A model generated the notes under the pieces. That model did no database searches. It was given only the letters and a program-made list of their open reading frames with translations, and had not been told where the DNA came from. The position numbers were made by a program, and so were the translations under genes. From the NCBI RefSeq assembly GCF_003991585.1, contig NZ_PQSP01000004.1, positions 1-64,000 on the forward strand: 64,000 bases of DNA, in the 5' to 3' direction. Shown here one piece after another: positions 42,573-50,968 of the stretch (positions within the stretch are counted from its first letter, which is position 1; each line of letters opens with the position of its first letter). The DNA comes from Saezia sanguinis (GTDB lineage: Bacteria > Pseudomonadota > Gammaproteobacteria > Burkholderiales > Burkholderiaceae_C).

Positions 42573-42646
42573 GGCGCGATAGCAAAGCGGTTATGCACCG
42601 GATTGCAAATCCGTGTAGGTCGGTTCGACTCCGGCTCGCGCCTCCA
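42573..42646 (+). tRNA. tRNA-Cys (anticodon GCA)
   Basis: The 74-nt cloverleaf has acceptor stem GGCGCGA / TCGCGCC, D arm GCA...TGC, anticodon loop TTGCAAA with GCA at 42605-42607, T arm GTCGG-TTCGACT-CCGGC, and an encoded CCA end (42644-42646). It lies at the edge of an AT-richer accessory stretch. I found no second copy of its 3' end in the window, so use as an attachment site is not shown. Confidence 0.97.
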
Positions 42647-42654
42647 TATTTATC

Positions 42655-42694
42655 AAAGGGTTAGATCATTTTGGGTCTGACCCTTTTTGTTTGC
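42655..42694 (+). terminator. Rho-independent terminator of tRNA-Cys
   Basis: AAAGGGTTAGA (42655-42665) pairs with TCTGACCCTTT (42676-42686) with one G-T pair, followed by a T-rich tail. It lies 8 nt after the tRNA. Confidence 0.85.
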
Positions 42695-42794
42695 TTTGCG
42701 GAATATTCCGCAATTCCAGTGGACTAACGATCTTCCCAGCAGTGGCTTTTTTGTTGGGCTGGGGCGACCATAAAAGTATGGTAAATTAGCTGCC

Positions 42795-43028
42795 ATGAAG
42801 ACAATTTATTTCGCACGGGGTTTCACGCGTCATAAAAAAGGAAAAAAAGTACAACTGTGGGCAGCCCCGTCAATACAATGCAAAACAGCAGATGAGGCAA
42901 TAGAAAAGGCATTGATGATGTTTCAAGGACAGACATTTGTAGGCGTAGTTGCTGTTGCGCATGAATATGACGAATCAACAGAACAAACTGGTAACTTCAA
43001 GTTGCTGGTGCAATATGGAGACCTATAA
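42795..43028 (+). CDS. Small hypothetical protein
   Basis: The 77-residue soluble protein starts MKTIYFARGFTRHKKGKK and is not recognised. It has a basic N-terminus and an acidic second half. A rho-independent terminator lies 48 nt after its stop, which supports it as an expressed unit. It is the first gene after tRNA-Cys. Confidence 0.55.
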   Translation: MKTIYFARGFTRHKKGKKVQLWAAPSIQCKTADEAIEKALMMFQGQTFVGVVAVAHEYDESTEQTGNFKLLVQYGDL

Positions 43029-43076
43029 GAAAGATTTGATACCTTTGTTCTATAGTTCCGGCTAGAGCACATATGC

Positions 43077-43103
43077 AAGCCACCACTGGGGTGGCTTTTT
43101 GTT
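43077..43103 (+). terminator. Rho-independent terminator
   Basis: AAGCCACC (43077-43084) and GGTGGCTT (43090-43097) form an 8-bp stem followed by TTTGTT. A close relative, AAGCTACC / GGTGGCTT with a T-run, occurs at about 43735-43759. Confidence 0.8.
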
Positions 43104-43130
43104 GCATAGGTTTTCAAAGTATTGGCTACA

Positions 43131-43541
43131 TTATTGGCAAATGAAATTAATAATTTGCGGAACAGGGAAAGTGTTATTTCTTTCGCAAGTAGAGTAGTTT
43201 CTAGAGATCAATTGTTGGGTAATGTTTCCTTTGCCAAAAGGTTGGTCATATCTGACTATATATCGGCATAGAAAAGTTTGGGATGAACAATTTACTGCAC
43301 TATCAATGACCATTGACCAAGGATCTTCATTGTCTTTACCCTGGACTAGCAGATAAAAGAAGGTCCAGTCCCCCGAGACTTCTCCTCTCCAATTTTCAAT
43401 ATTAGTGTTAAGAGGATTTTCTATATAGAAAGATAATTTCTCATTCTCGTGTATTTTTTGCCATCCATTCGAAACTCCAATTTGGCTTGTACATCCAGAC
43501 AGCATGAGGGATATAAATAGAAATAGCAGTGTTTTTTTCAT
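43131..43541 (-). CDS. Small lipoprotein, function unknown
   Basis: I place the start at ATG 43541, giving 136 residues; the 15 codons upstream lack a signal. The N-terminus MKKTLLFLFISLMLSGCTS is a clear lipoprotein signal with lipobox LSGC. The mature part is short, with three later cysteines, and no family is recognised. Exported small orphans like this near T6SS islands are often immunity proteins; that is inference. Confidence 0.68.
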   Translation of the reverse strand: MKKTLLFLFISLMLSGCTSQIGVSNGWQKIHENEKLSFYIENPLNTNIENWRGEVSGDWTFFYLLVQGKDNEDPWSMVIDSAVNCSSQTFLCRYIVRYDQPFGKGNITQQLISRNYSTCERNNTFPVPQIINFICQ

Positions 43542-43763
43542 AATGCCCCCTAAATAACAGTCGATGATACGAAATGATAAAAACAAAACCCAGTAGCCCC
43601 AGGCTAAGCGATGAGTGCCCTGAATGATTGCAGCAACACTTTACAGTTCAGTACAGAATAATCCATGGATAAAGATAGCGAGGCTGCGGTATCTTAGGGG
43701 ATATTTGGTTACACGTGTCACCAGATTAAATGGAAGCTACCCCAGCGGTGGCTTTTTTTGGGG

Positions 43764-44144
43764 TTATTGAGGGCAAACTGCATTCAGTAACTGATCAAGT
43801 GTTTGGCATAAAGGCGTTGTTTCAGTGGTAGAAGTATGTGAATTACAATGGTCCCAAATAGAGGGGGAGATCGGTTTGCGGGTTGTGCAATCTATACTTT
43901 CTAACGGAGCCGCTTTCCAGACTAGCCCCTCTTGTGCAGGTGAATAGCTTAAGGTTACAGGAATATACCTTAGATTTGAGTTGTTGGGTACGACATAAAC
44001 ACCTGATGGAAGAGATAGATAAGTATCCGTGCTAATTTGTGTTGTGCGAAGGTTTTCCGGTATTTCAATCAAAGTTTCCTGCTGAGCAGTAGCAGTCAAA
44101 CTTATGATGAGAAACGAGATAAAACAAACTATATTATTTTTCAT
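43764..44144 (-). CDS. Small exported protein, function unknown
   Basis: From ATG 44144 the product has 126 residues, starting with a signal peptide (MKNNIVCFISFLIISLTATAQQ). The mature part contains LRTTQISTDTYLSLPSGVYVV and four cysteines toward the end. I do not recognise the family. It lies in a run of short exported proteins on the same strand. Confidence 0.65.
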   Translation of the reverse strand: MKNNIVCFISFLIISLTATAQQETLIEIPENLRTTQISTDTYLSLPSGVYVVPNNSNLRYIPVTLSYSPAQEGLVWKAAPLESIDCTTRKPISPSIWDHCNSHTSTTETTPLCQTLDQLLNAVCPQ

Positions 44145-44232
44145 CTCTTTATTCTGTAGGAAGGTAGCAAACCCCCACATGGTAGGCAATAGCTGAGCAG
44201 TGGGGCTTTTTGTTTTGGAGCGATGAGCCTAC

Positions 44233-44463
44233 TTAAATCTCATCAAGCTCATGTCCATCTCCAGGGAAATGGTTTACCCCGGATTGGAAGCTTCCAGGGC
44301 GTTCATGTGTATCCCCGAACGCTACATGATGAGTATCTGCATATGCTTGTCTTGCGGCTCTTCCAAATGCTACTGCCATTTGGTGGCTATGGACCTGATA
44401 CCGATAATAGTAACGTGAATTTCCTCCACTTGGACCTTCGATAACCGCAGTGTAATAAGGCAT
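44233..44463 (-). CDS. Small hypothetical protein rich in His and Tyr
   Basis: The 76-residue protein has a good ribosome site (GGGAGAA before the ATG at 44463). It is unusually rich in His and Tyr (SRYYYRYQVHSHQMAVAFG) and has no signal peptide. The family is unknown. Confidence 0.5.
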   Translation of the reverse strand: MPYYTAVIEGPSGGNSRYYYRYQVHSHQMAVAFGRAARQAYADTHHVAFGDTHERPGSFQSGVNHFPGDGHELDEI

Positions 44464-44631
44464 CGTGATTCTCCCGTAAGGATTGCTGGAAATTTCATTC
44501 TAACTGAGTAACCCAAAATGATACTGTGGGTATAAAAGAGATATAGCACCACATAGCCAGCTCTGCGAGAGCTGTAAGGAGGGCGAAACGTGGTGGTGTA
44601 TTTGGTGGCACACTATTCAACCGTACTTTCA

Positions 44632-44913
44632 TCAATCAGAGACAAGGCAATATCCTTTGCTTCGGTAGGTTTGTGTGATACGGTCTCTGATGGTGTTGGC
44701 ATTTTTCTCGCCGGCGATATAGCCAATGTCGCGAAGGCTTTTTTCCCAGGCGAAGTGGTTGGCCATCCATTCATGGCTCATATATTCATGGCGGCACATT
44801 CCCAGGTAGGCTATGGCAGCAAACCGAATGTTGATGTAGTTGCTGGGAAAATCAAGCTGTTCGATGAAAAGAGCGATTTCTGTTTCGGTGGCAGAAGTTG
44901 GTATGTTCTCCAT
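44632..44913 (-). CDS. Small hypothetical protein
   Basis: The 93-residue soluble protein reads like a helical domain (ETEIALFIEQLDFPSNYINI; TIRDRITQTYRSKGYCLV). No clear ribosome site precedes the ATG. A plus-strand frame covers the same bases, but its amino-acid pattern is less protein-like. Confidence 0.42.
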   Translation of the reverse strand: MENIPTSATETEIALFIEQLDFPSNYINIRFAAIAYLGMCRHEYMSHEWMANHFAWEKSLRDIGYIAGEKNANTIRDRITQTYRSKGYCLVSD

Positions 44914-44934
44914 GGCGCACCCGTTTTGGAATAA

Positions 44935-45361
44935 GTAGTTTTATTATCATTTTGAAATGTGATAGAAATATGACAACCCAAAGAAATCTGGCAAGTCAAG
45001 CGATCAGTACCCTGAATGGTTGTAGTCAAAGCGTAGGAGTAGGAGCTTCTTCCTGTATATCAAATATGCCCAGACCCAGGCACGTGACACCAAAGAGGCA
45101 GGCAAGCCGGTTGAAGCGGGTAATCCGCTTTTTGGGGAGTCTCCCCTGGAAAGTAAGTGCTTGGTTTATATGGTGGGGAACAAAAGACGGTAACTCCGCA
45201 TTGATAGCCGGCATTTACGACCGGTAATACAGGGGACGATACAGGAAGCGGTCGAGGCAGTGAAAAGAGTAAGTTTCACAAAGACTTCATGGATTTTTCA
45301 TTTTATTTTCACAGGCTGAATCGATACTTCACGCATTACAAACGTATAAGGTTGATTCAAA
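44935..45361 (+). pseudogene. Stretch with a decayed coding fragment
   Basis: No intact gene fits these 427 nt. From about 45026 to 45179 one plus frame is open for ~50 codons and reads like real protein (FLYIKYAQTQARDTKEAGKP, then NPLFGESPLESKC) but has no start, being preceded by a stop at 45023-45025. It is probably the remnant of a larger gene, perhaps a T6SS-associated one. Origin unknown. Confidence 0.35.
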
Positions 45362-46078
45362 ATGAAAAAAGCGATGATGTTAATTTTATGCTTCCTTAGC
45401 TTTCATGCTATGGCACAGTCAAAACCATTTGAGGCCGGAGAATATATTACAGAAGGTGGCTGGGGTGTTATGAACATAGGTCCATTTGAAAATGGGCATC
45501 AATCATTTGAAATTTTTGCAGTGGGTGGTAATTTTCATACATGCGACCTTTCCGGGAAAATAGATAGACATGTTGGTGCGACAGAGGGAGGAGGTTGCGA
45601 AATCGTTTTTTATAGAAACGACAACGGTATTGAGGTTGTTGTTGATGATGAAATGTATGAAGCGTGTCGATCCAATTGTGGGAATAGAGCAAGTTTTGCC
45701 GGACATTATTTAAAACCCTCGCAGGGGTGTGAAAGAGGTGCAATGAAACAGGCTGTGGATCGGTCTGATGAATTGGTAAGGCAGGGGTCATATGCTGAAG
45801 CAGAAAGTATCTTAAGAGAGCTTTTATCTAATTGTCAGACGACGCTGATGCATTATGAGGATGGGCATTTGAGGAATGAGCTTGCAGAGATCCAGGCTGA
45901 ACTCAATTTGAAGCAGGCATGTTTCCAAACCCTGCAGCCTTGGACGGATCTTGCCAACAAAACGGATGAAGCGGTTTGTCGTAATCCGCCTATAGCCCCG
46001 GCTGAATGCGATGAAGTACTGTCAATTGTGAGTAAGGTACGAACAAACATCGTTAAATGTGCGGCTTTACCTGAATAG
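45362..46078 (+). CDS. Exported cysteine-rich protein, function unknown
   Basis: The 238-residue product has a signal peptide (MKKAMMLILCFLSFHAMAQS). An N-terminal beta-type domain (~25-120, with EGGWGVMNIGPFENG and HTCDLSGKIDRHVG) has several cysteines. A helical C-terminal domain with a TPR-like turn follows (DELVRQGSYAEAESILRELL). The paired cysteines suggest periplasmic disulphides. It follows a decayed gene fragment, so it may be an orphan immunity protein; no family is recognised. Confidence 0.68.
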   Translation: MKKAMMLILCFLSFHAMAQSKPFEAGEYITEGGWGVMNIGPFENGHQSFEIFAVGGNFHTCDLSGKIDRHVGATEGGGCEIVFYRNDNGIEVVVDDEMYEACRSNCGNRASFAGHYLKPSQGCERGAMKQAVDRSDELVRQGSYAEAESILRELLSNCQTTLMHYEDGHLRNELAEIQAELNLKQACFQTLQPWTDLANKTDEAVCRNPPIAPAECDEVLSIVSKVRTNIVKCAALPE

Positions 46079-46321
46079 AAATTTCTTTCGTTTAGGGTCT
46101 ATTCAGGTTCCAGGCTTTGCCTGTAATGTGTTACGCGTGGGCGTTGCGCCCGCGCGATGTTTCACCAGCGATTGTTTTTTGAATTTTTGTCCCATGTCAT
46201 CACGAGTGAAAACTCTTTGAGCAATGGTGTTGAGGGGGCATTTTTGGGGTATATTTTTAACTTGAACCGGTCATTACCTGTTGGTTTATCTATGGGGCTA
46301 AATGTAGAGTCATTGCTCTAT

Positions 46322-46594
46322 TTAATTTTCCTCTGTTTTTGTTCTTTTTTTCCTTTGTTTGAAGTAAATCAGAAGGCCCCAAACAAGGAAAAATATGACT
46401 GAAACAAAGATCAATGCGATGCCCAAGAAATATGCGAAGATGCCACCCAAGCAGCTGATGGATCCTGTGCAACCATTGTCATAAGTGATTAAATAGACAC
46501 CCCAGATGGCTGGCAGCAATCCTGCTATCAGCGCAACGCATTGAAGATAGATTTTTGACGCTGAGCGCTTCCCTGTTGTTTGTTCTGATTTCAA
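46322..46594 (-). CDS. Small inner-membrane protein
   Basis: The 90-residue product has two hydrophobic helices (residues ~17-36 and ~48-74: FAYFLGIALIFVSVIFFLVW) and a basic tail KQRKKRTK. It would start with TTG at 46594, which has no strong ribosome site, so the start is uncertain. No family recognised. Confidence 0.45.
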   Translation of the reverse strand: MKSEQTTGKRSASKIYLQCVALIAGLLPAIWGVYLITYDNGCTGSISCLGGIFAYFLGIALIFVSVIFFLVWGLLIYFKQRKKRTKTEEN

Positions 46595-46780
46595 GGATTA
46601 TTACCCCGTAGCGTTGGTTTTACTAATTGATATATTGCCATTAAAGCAGCAACAAGAGAGCAACCCAAATCCAAGTATAGGAGATACATCATTATTTGTA
46701 AGACTTGTATTCTTCTTTCACTGATTGTTGGTATTGCTGGATAAAACTCCCAAATTAGGATATATGCTCTGACCGGGATT

Positions 46781-47121
46781 TTAGTTATAGCCCTTTAAAA
46801 AATCGGTAACTTCTCCTGATGGCGACAGATACACGCTGAAATGATCACCTGTTAAATACAGATTATTACCACCAACAGGTTTCCCGTTGAAGTGAACAAT
46901 CAGGCCGTTTTCTTTTTGGATGGATAATAACAAATATCTACCCTTCCACCAAACAATTCAGGTGGATTACATCTTTGATTAGTTGTATGGCTTTTTTCCG
47001 TATCGATGGTTTGTGCTTCTGTTATAGTCGTTTGCACTTGTGTAGCTGCCGGCTGTTCTTGAGCATATACAGGTGTTGACAATAAGAGCGCTGTAGAAAT
47101 TAGGACGAATGAGATTTTCAT
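46781..47121 (-). pseudogene. Small exported protein gene with a frameshift in an A-run
   Basis: From ATG 47121 (AAGGAAAGAT just upstream) an exported protein starts: MKISFVLISTALLLSTPVYA, then QEQPAATQ. The frame ends at 46900 after 73 residues. In the +1 frame it continues without a break for ~40 more residues (ENGLIVHFNGKPVGGNNLY, then FSVYLSPSGEVTDFLKGYN) to a stop at 46781. The switch falls at a run of five A on the coding strand (46913-46917). One base seems lost, so the intact protein would have about 115 residues. It could be a true mutation, a phase-variable run or a sequencing error. Confidence 0.65.
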
Positions 47122-47426
47122 ATCTTTCCTTTTAAAAATTATTTCCAACCGCTTATAGCAAGTAAAGTATGATTGAAACGGCTAATGTCAGTTTGTACTT
47201 TATCCATTCTATGCTCAACTTGATCAGTGTACGTGTTATCTTCTTCATATCTTGCCGAATGAAAGTCTGGCGGGTAGATTGATCTGCTCTTTAAAACTGC
47301 GTAGTTTTTGAAGGAGCTTATTGTGATGCGTGCACTTTGCGAAATGGTGCCAAGTAGCTGATAATGAAAACTCGGTTAGAGAAGAAAACCAGACATATTG
47401 ATTGAACAAGAATTGGAGGTTGGGTA
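47122..47426. other. Divergent intergenic region
   Basis: This 305-nt AT-rich gap lies between two divergently read exported-protein genes and must hold both promoters. I see no strong promoter match and no gene. Confidence 0.4.
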
Positions 47427-47732
47427 ATGAAAAAATTGCATGCTGTACTTTGTTTTGCTGCACTAACAGGTTGGGGTGCTCAAGCTGCATTTGCAGGGCC
47501 TGAAAATGAACAAGGTGAAATAAAGAAAGCGGTGATAGAAAGATGTCTGGAAAATGAGAGCAACACGGCGCAGCAGTGTCAGTGTTTTGCTCAATCGCTG
47601 TTTGAGAAATTTTCCGTGGATCAGCTCAAGCAGGCTAACTCCCGTGCTGCAACTGCCGCCCAGCGGGAGGCGTTGATAAATTGGACAGAATCAAAACCGT
47701 GCGGGGTTGACTATCCTTTGCGTGACGATTAG
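47427..47732 (+). CDS. Small exported protein with four cysteines
   Basis: The 101-residue product has a signal peptide (MKKLHAVLCFAALTGWGAQAAFA) and a helical mature domain with CLENESNTAQQCQCF and a last cysteine in KPCGVDY. GGAGG (47415-47419) gives a strong ribosome site. The mature domain is compact and probably held by disulphides. Family unknown; periplasmic immunity or inhibitor is a guess. Confidence 0.65.
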   Translation: MKKLHAVLCFAALTGWGAQAAFAGPENEQGEIKKAVIERCLENESNTAQQCQCFAQSLFEKFSVDQLKQANSRAATAAQREALINWTESKPCGVDYPLRDD

Positions 47733-47768
47733 TTGATAGCCCACGAAGGGGTGCATGGAACAGCGAAA

Positions 47769-47792
47769 GCCCTTGTAAAAGGGCGTTTGTCT
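47769..47792 (+). terminator. Hairpin terminator between convergent small genes
   Basis: GCCCTT-GTAA-AAGGGC (47769-47784) is followed by GTTTGTCTT. It lies 37 nt after the plus-strand gene and just before the end of the minus-strand gene. Confidence 0.65.
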
Positions 47793-47798
47793 TGGGTG

Positions 47799-48341
47799 TT
47801 ATTGTTCTCTGATTCTGGCGCAGGCTTTGTCATCGTCCACAAAGAGGATGCGATATGAGAGCATGCCATGGCTGAGAAAATCTCGCACTTCTATTTTATA
47901 TATTCCGTCATTTCTTAACTGCTCATTCGATTGGGAGTTCCACTCGTAGTAATACGGTCTTGGGTCCCTTGAAGCGTGTTCTATCACGGTTGCCTGCCCG
48001 TAACGGGCGCTGAGTATTTGCAGGTTTTCTTCCAGTATTTTAGTGTCGGCACGGATGTCATTGGTGAAAGAAACCAATTGGCGGGTTTCTTTTGAATACA
48101 CCCACCCCATTGATGTGTCTGTCAGTGCTTGAATAGCATAAAAATAGTTGGTGCATCTGGGGGTGACGTGATCTCTGGTCATCACTGTGACGCCTTCCCG
48201 CGCTTTGACTTGGTCTTCTGTCAATTGATAGTAGCTGGGATCAGTTTCAAATACGGTAGGAATATCGGAATTTTCAGCACAGCCATTTGTGAACCCTGCC
48301 AAAACAACCAGAGAGAGGGCGAGTGTGAAAAGAGGCTTCAT
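47799..48341 (-). CDS. Putative lipoprotein, function unknown
   Basis: The 180-residue product has an N-terminal export signal with a lipobox-like TNGC (LSLVVLAGFTNGCAENSD); the residue before the cysteine is acceptable. AAGAAGGA precedes the ATG. The mature domain (CTNYFYAIQALTDTSMGW; YRILFVDDDKACARI) has no recognised family. It belongs to the series of exported orphans in this stretch. Confidence 0.65.
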   Translation of the reverse strand: MKPLFTLALSLVVLAGFTNGCAENSDIPTVFETDPSYYQLTEDQVKAREGVTVMTRDHVTPRCTNYFYAIQALTDTSMGWVYSKETRQLVSFTNDIRADTKILEENLQILSARYGQATVIEHASRDPRPYYYEWNSQSNEQLRNDGIYKIEVRDFLSHGMLSYRILFVDDDKACARIREQ

Positions 48342-48428
48342 TTTTTTCCTTCTTTTATTAAGTAAGCGACAGTTTATAAAACCCTCAAAAGAAGGCTTTG
48401 CTTTGGGATATGTGCTCTGGCTAGAGCA

Positions 48429-48929
48429 TTACCGGCACTCAGGCGGGATGTCATGAGGCGGGACCTTGCCAGTGGGTTCAGAGCAGACCCAATATATGCG
48501 TCCTTCAATTTTTTGACCACTTAAAGGCGTTTCGTCAACCATGGGTGTTAAGAGGAGAACAATATTGTCTGCTCTTTTGGTTCCCACAATGGTGATCACG
48601 CCGGTTGCCCTGGCAATTTCGATGCTTGCGATGTTGTTGGTTGGAGTAATTGCTGACCAGCCTTGGTCATATGGGTAACCGTTGACAGCATTATCAACAA
48701 CCAGATTTTTTGCGGAAGCTGCCAGAACAAGGCCTTCGCTGATTCTGGTTCGTACCGTGTAGTCGCTGTACATAATCCAAGCGTAGAAAAAATAACCCAC
48801 AATAAAGATGCAAAAAAAGAATATCAGCCCTTTGGCTACGCCTTTTGCGAATCCTTTGAAAGAGAAGCCTTTTGTTGAAGCGTTTTGCATGCCGTTGTTT
48901 AAATTTTCATTTTCAGGTGTTTTGTTCAT
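48429..48929 (-). CDS. Pilin-like protein with an atypical N-terminus
   Basis: From ATG 48929 (AGGA well placed upstream) the product has 166 residues. After a membrane segment (~30-50: LIFFFCIFIVGYFFYAWIMY) it reads SDYTVRTRISEGLVLAASAK, almost the textbook continuation of a type IV pilin helix. It ends with a pilin-like C-terminal domain with two cysteines (WVCSEPTGK...PPECR). The prepilin motif GFTLIE is absent and is replaced by KGLIFFFCIFIVGY, so it cannot be processed by the usual peptidase. The frame is open 75 codons upstream, but the first part looks non-coding. It is either a tip- or immunity-like derivative or a chimera. Confidence 0.7.
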   Translation of the reverse strand: MNKTPENENLNNGMQNASTKGFSFKGFAKGVAKGLIFFFCIFIVGYFFYAWIMYSDYTVRTRISEGLVLAASAKNLVVDNAVNGYPYDQGWSAITPTNNIASIEIARATGVITIVGTKRADNIVLLLTPMVDETPLSGQKIEGRIYWVCSEPTGKVPPHDIPPECR

Positions 48930-49233
48930 TATTGCGTCCTGATCATTTAAACCGATGAATGGATTGTATAGTTTTTGATTTATCAGGTCGGCATAATGAT
49001 CAGTGTGCAAACGCTTCTTTTGTGTCATCGTCGGCATTTCAGATGGTTGTTCTGGAAGATGGGGCATATGCTTAAGCCGAAACTTCATAGCAGTGCCAAA
49101 TAGAGCTGGAAACGAAGCTGCTTTAGGATTTGTTTGAAAGCGGTATGACTGCATTACTGCGGCAAAATGTGTGAGATGTGAAGAGCCGGTATGATGAAGA
49201 TGATTTGGATTATTTTATTCAGCGCAATACATT

Positions 49234-49599
49234 GTGAGTGAGTTTAGTAAAAACGCTTTTGGCACCTGTGTTTGGAACCCCGCTCAGGGCTTGGAGCTGG
49301 TTCATTCTGAAAGCCAGGCAACGTTTCCTCAGTTTTCTGTGCGTATTTTTCGATGGATCCATGCAGATGCAGAATGGCTGACGCTCCAGTATGGAGACGA
49401 TGTTTACAAAGTCAAACCTCAAATCTTTAAAGCAGTACCTGCTCCCAAATTTGTATTGGGAGAAAAGGTCTTTGTTCAGAGGAAAAAGCAGGCAGGAAAC
49501 ATCGTTTTTATGGGTTGGCACTTTAAACACAAGCACCTCGTTTTTTTAATTGCTTTTGATGAAAAAAATCATCTCGTATATATATTGAGAGTGAATTGA
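49234..49599 (+). CDS. Small hypothetical protein
   Basis: The 121-residue soluble protein probably starts at GTG 49234. It is a beta-rich domain (AEWLTLQYGDDVYKVKPQIF; FVLGEKVFVQRKKQAGNIVF) resembling a small SH3-like or immunity fold, but no family is recognised. No signal peptide. Confidence 0.5.
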   Translation: MSEFSKNAFGTCVWNPAQGLELVHSESQATFPQFSVRIFRWIHADAEWLTLQYGDDVYKVKPQIFKAVPAPKFVLGEKVFVQRKKQAGNIVFMGWHFKHKHLVFLIAFDEKNHLVYILRVN

Positions 49600-49715
49600 G
49601 TCATTTTATCGAACGGTGATTGAGAAGGTTTATTTTGCTTGATCGCAGGTATCTCAGATAGCGACACGTTAAGTCATACTGTGGGGGCAAAGGAGAGAAA
49701 TGGGGAGGTGAAAAT

Positions 49716-49745
49716 AAACCCGTAACAGGTTTGCTGTACGGGTTT
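49716..49745 (-). terminator. Terminator of the minus-strand gene at 49756
   Basis: AAACCCGTA and TACGGGTTT form a 9-bp stem. On the minus strand it is followed by ATTTTC. It starts 11 nt after the stop of the gene. Confidence 0.75.
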
Positions 49746-49755
49746 ACTCGTTTAG

Positions 49756-50124
49756 TTACTGGGTAACAGGAGCATATCTAATTAGTGAGTGATGGTGTGT
49801 GTAATGAGTTTGTGTATGGTAAGTATCAAACTGACAATACAATGCCATTCCTGTCGCCCCCCAACTGTCTTTTACAAGGGCATCTACGGTTGTGTAAGTC
49901 ATAATTTTACCAGTATTGTCGGTTCGATATGCGGCAACCAGATCACATATCTGCTTAGGGGTTCCTACTGCTTCTCCCAAGGCTTGGTAAGCGGATATTC
50001 CACGGAAATCAGCCGTATAGATATTGTCGCGGTCAATGTTTTGCGCATGGGCCACCAGTGCAGATGAAGCGACAACACCTACAGCCACAGCAGCAGCCAG
50101 TTTCTTAAGTTTCAATTTCACCAT
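49756..50124 (-). CDS. Small exported protein, function unknown
   Basis: From ATG 50124 (GAGAGGATCT upstream) the product has 122 residues with a clear signal peptide (MVKLKLKKLAAAVAVGVVAS through VAHAQN). The mature part contains GTPKQICDLVAAYRTDNTGK and ALYCQFDTYHTQTHYTHHH, with two cysteines and a His/Tyr-rich tail. Family unknown. It is divergent from the next exported gene. Confidence 0.68.
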   Translation of the reverse strand: MVKLKLKKLAAAVAVGVVASSALVAHAQNIDRDNIYTADFRGISAYQALGEAVGTPKQICDLVAAYRTDNTGKIMTYTTVDALVKDSWGATGMALYCQFDTYHTQTHYTHHHSLIRYAPVTQ

Positions 50125-50272
50125 AGATCCTCTCATTGTTGATTGGTGAGGATAAATGGTAAGTTGGTAAATACCGCTAATGTGAACACTCAAAAAGACG
50201 GTTTTCGTTCACATGACACACTGTTTGGCTGCGATCATAAAACCTCAACAACTTATTGGAGGTTATGTGGAA

Positions 50273-50686
50273 ATGAAAGCAGGAATGAAAAAATTAGGCG
50301 TGGCACTCATGCTTGGACTGGGGCTCGTCACAGTTTCATCGGCGCAGCAGCCCGAGGTGGGTGCCTGGATTCAGGATTACTCTTTTGATAGTCCCGCAGA
50401 TACAGAGGTTGGCATATCATTAGATCATATGTGTACCCTCATTGTGCAAAAAGCTAATGATAAATTGTCAGGTGCGTGGAGTTATATTTATGATAACGAA
50501 TATAAGCTGAGTGCTACAAAGCCAGCCAGATCAAGCTTTCTATCTTGTTTTGTCCACACCAGTAATACTGGAAGGGCAACAAATGTGGGTAAGACAATTA
50601 CATGCAAAAAATTAGTAAGCGGAACAAACCCAGGCTGGATTATTCCAGGCATAAGCACGGGGTGCTACGCCAAACCAAACGAATGA
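50273..50686 (+). CDS. Small exported protein, function unknown
   Basis: I place the start at ATG 50273, after GGAGG at 50258-50262, giving 137 residues; ATG 50285 is a second option. The signal peptide is MKKLGVALMLGLGLVTVSSA. The mature part has four cysteines (DHMCTLIVQ, FLSCFVHT, ITCKKL, TGCYAKP) that could form two disulphides. No family recognised. A strong terminator follows at 50742. Confidence 0.7.
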   Translation: MKAGMKKLGVALMLGLGLVTVSSAQQPEVGAWIQDYSFDSPADTEVGISLDHMCTLIVQKANDKLSGAWSYIYDNEYKLSATKPARSSFLSCFVHTSNTGRATNVGKTITCKKLVSGTNPGWIIPGISTGCYAKPNE

Positions 50687-50741
50687 TTATGTTGCTGTAG
50701 ATGCAGGTATTCCCTGTATCTATTCACCTAATCAAATAGCG

Positions 50742-50770
50742 GCCGTCTACGATGAGTAGACGGCTTTTTT
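50742..50770 (+). terminator. Rho-independent terminator
   Basis: GCCGTCTAC-GATGA-GTAGACGGC is a perfect 9-bp stem directly followed by six T. It ends the exported-protein gene at 50273-50686. Confidence 0.92.
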
Positions 50771-50968
50771 ATTGGCTACAAAGAAAGAGCATGAAAACAA
50801 TTGAGCAGGGAGCAGATGGCTGAGCGGGCAAATATCTTGCGGCGAAAAAACTATGGAAAAAACGTGCAGGCTGGTTAAAAAGTTCGATGCGATGATCAGA
50901 AAATAAAGAGGGGTTTGGCAGGCTGAAATCACATCAGAAGTGAGAAATAATTCCATTTCAAGAATTGG

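Noticed and set aside
42619..42646. tRNA-Cys 3' end as an attachment site of an integrated element
   Set aside because: No second copy of the sequence and no integrase gene were seen inside the window.
44590..44934. Plus-strand open frame opposite the small gene at 44632-44913
   Set aside because: Neither frame is certain, but the minus frame has the more natural residue distribution; the plus frame has no ribosome site.
46157..46402. Plus-strand open frame of 81 codons
   Set aside because: Overlaps the two-helix membrane protein on the other strand, and its hydrophobic tail is the reverse image of that gene.
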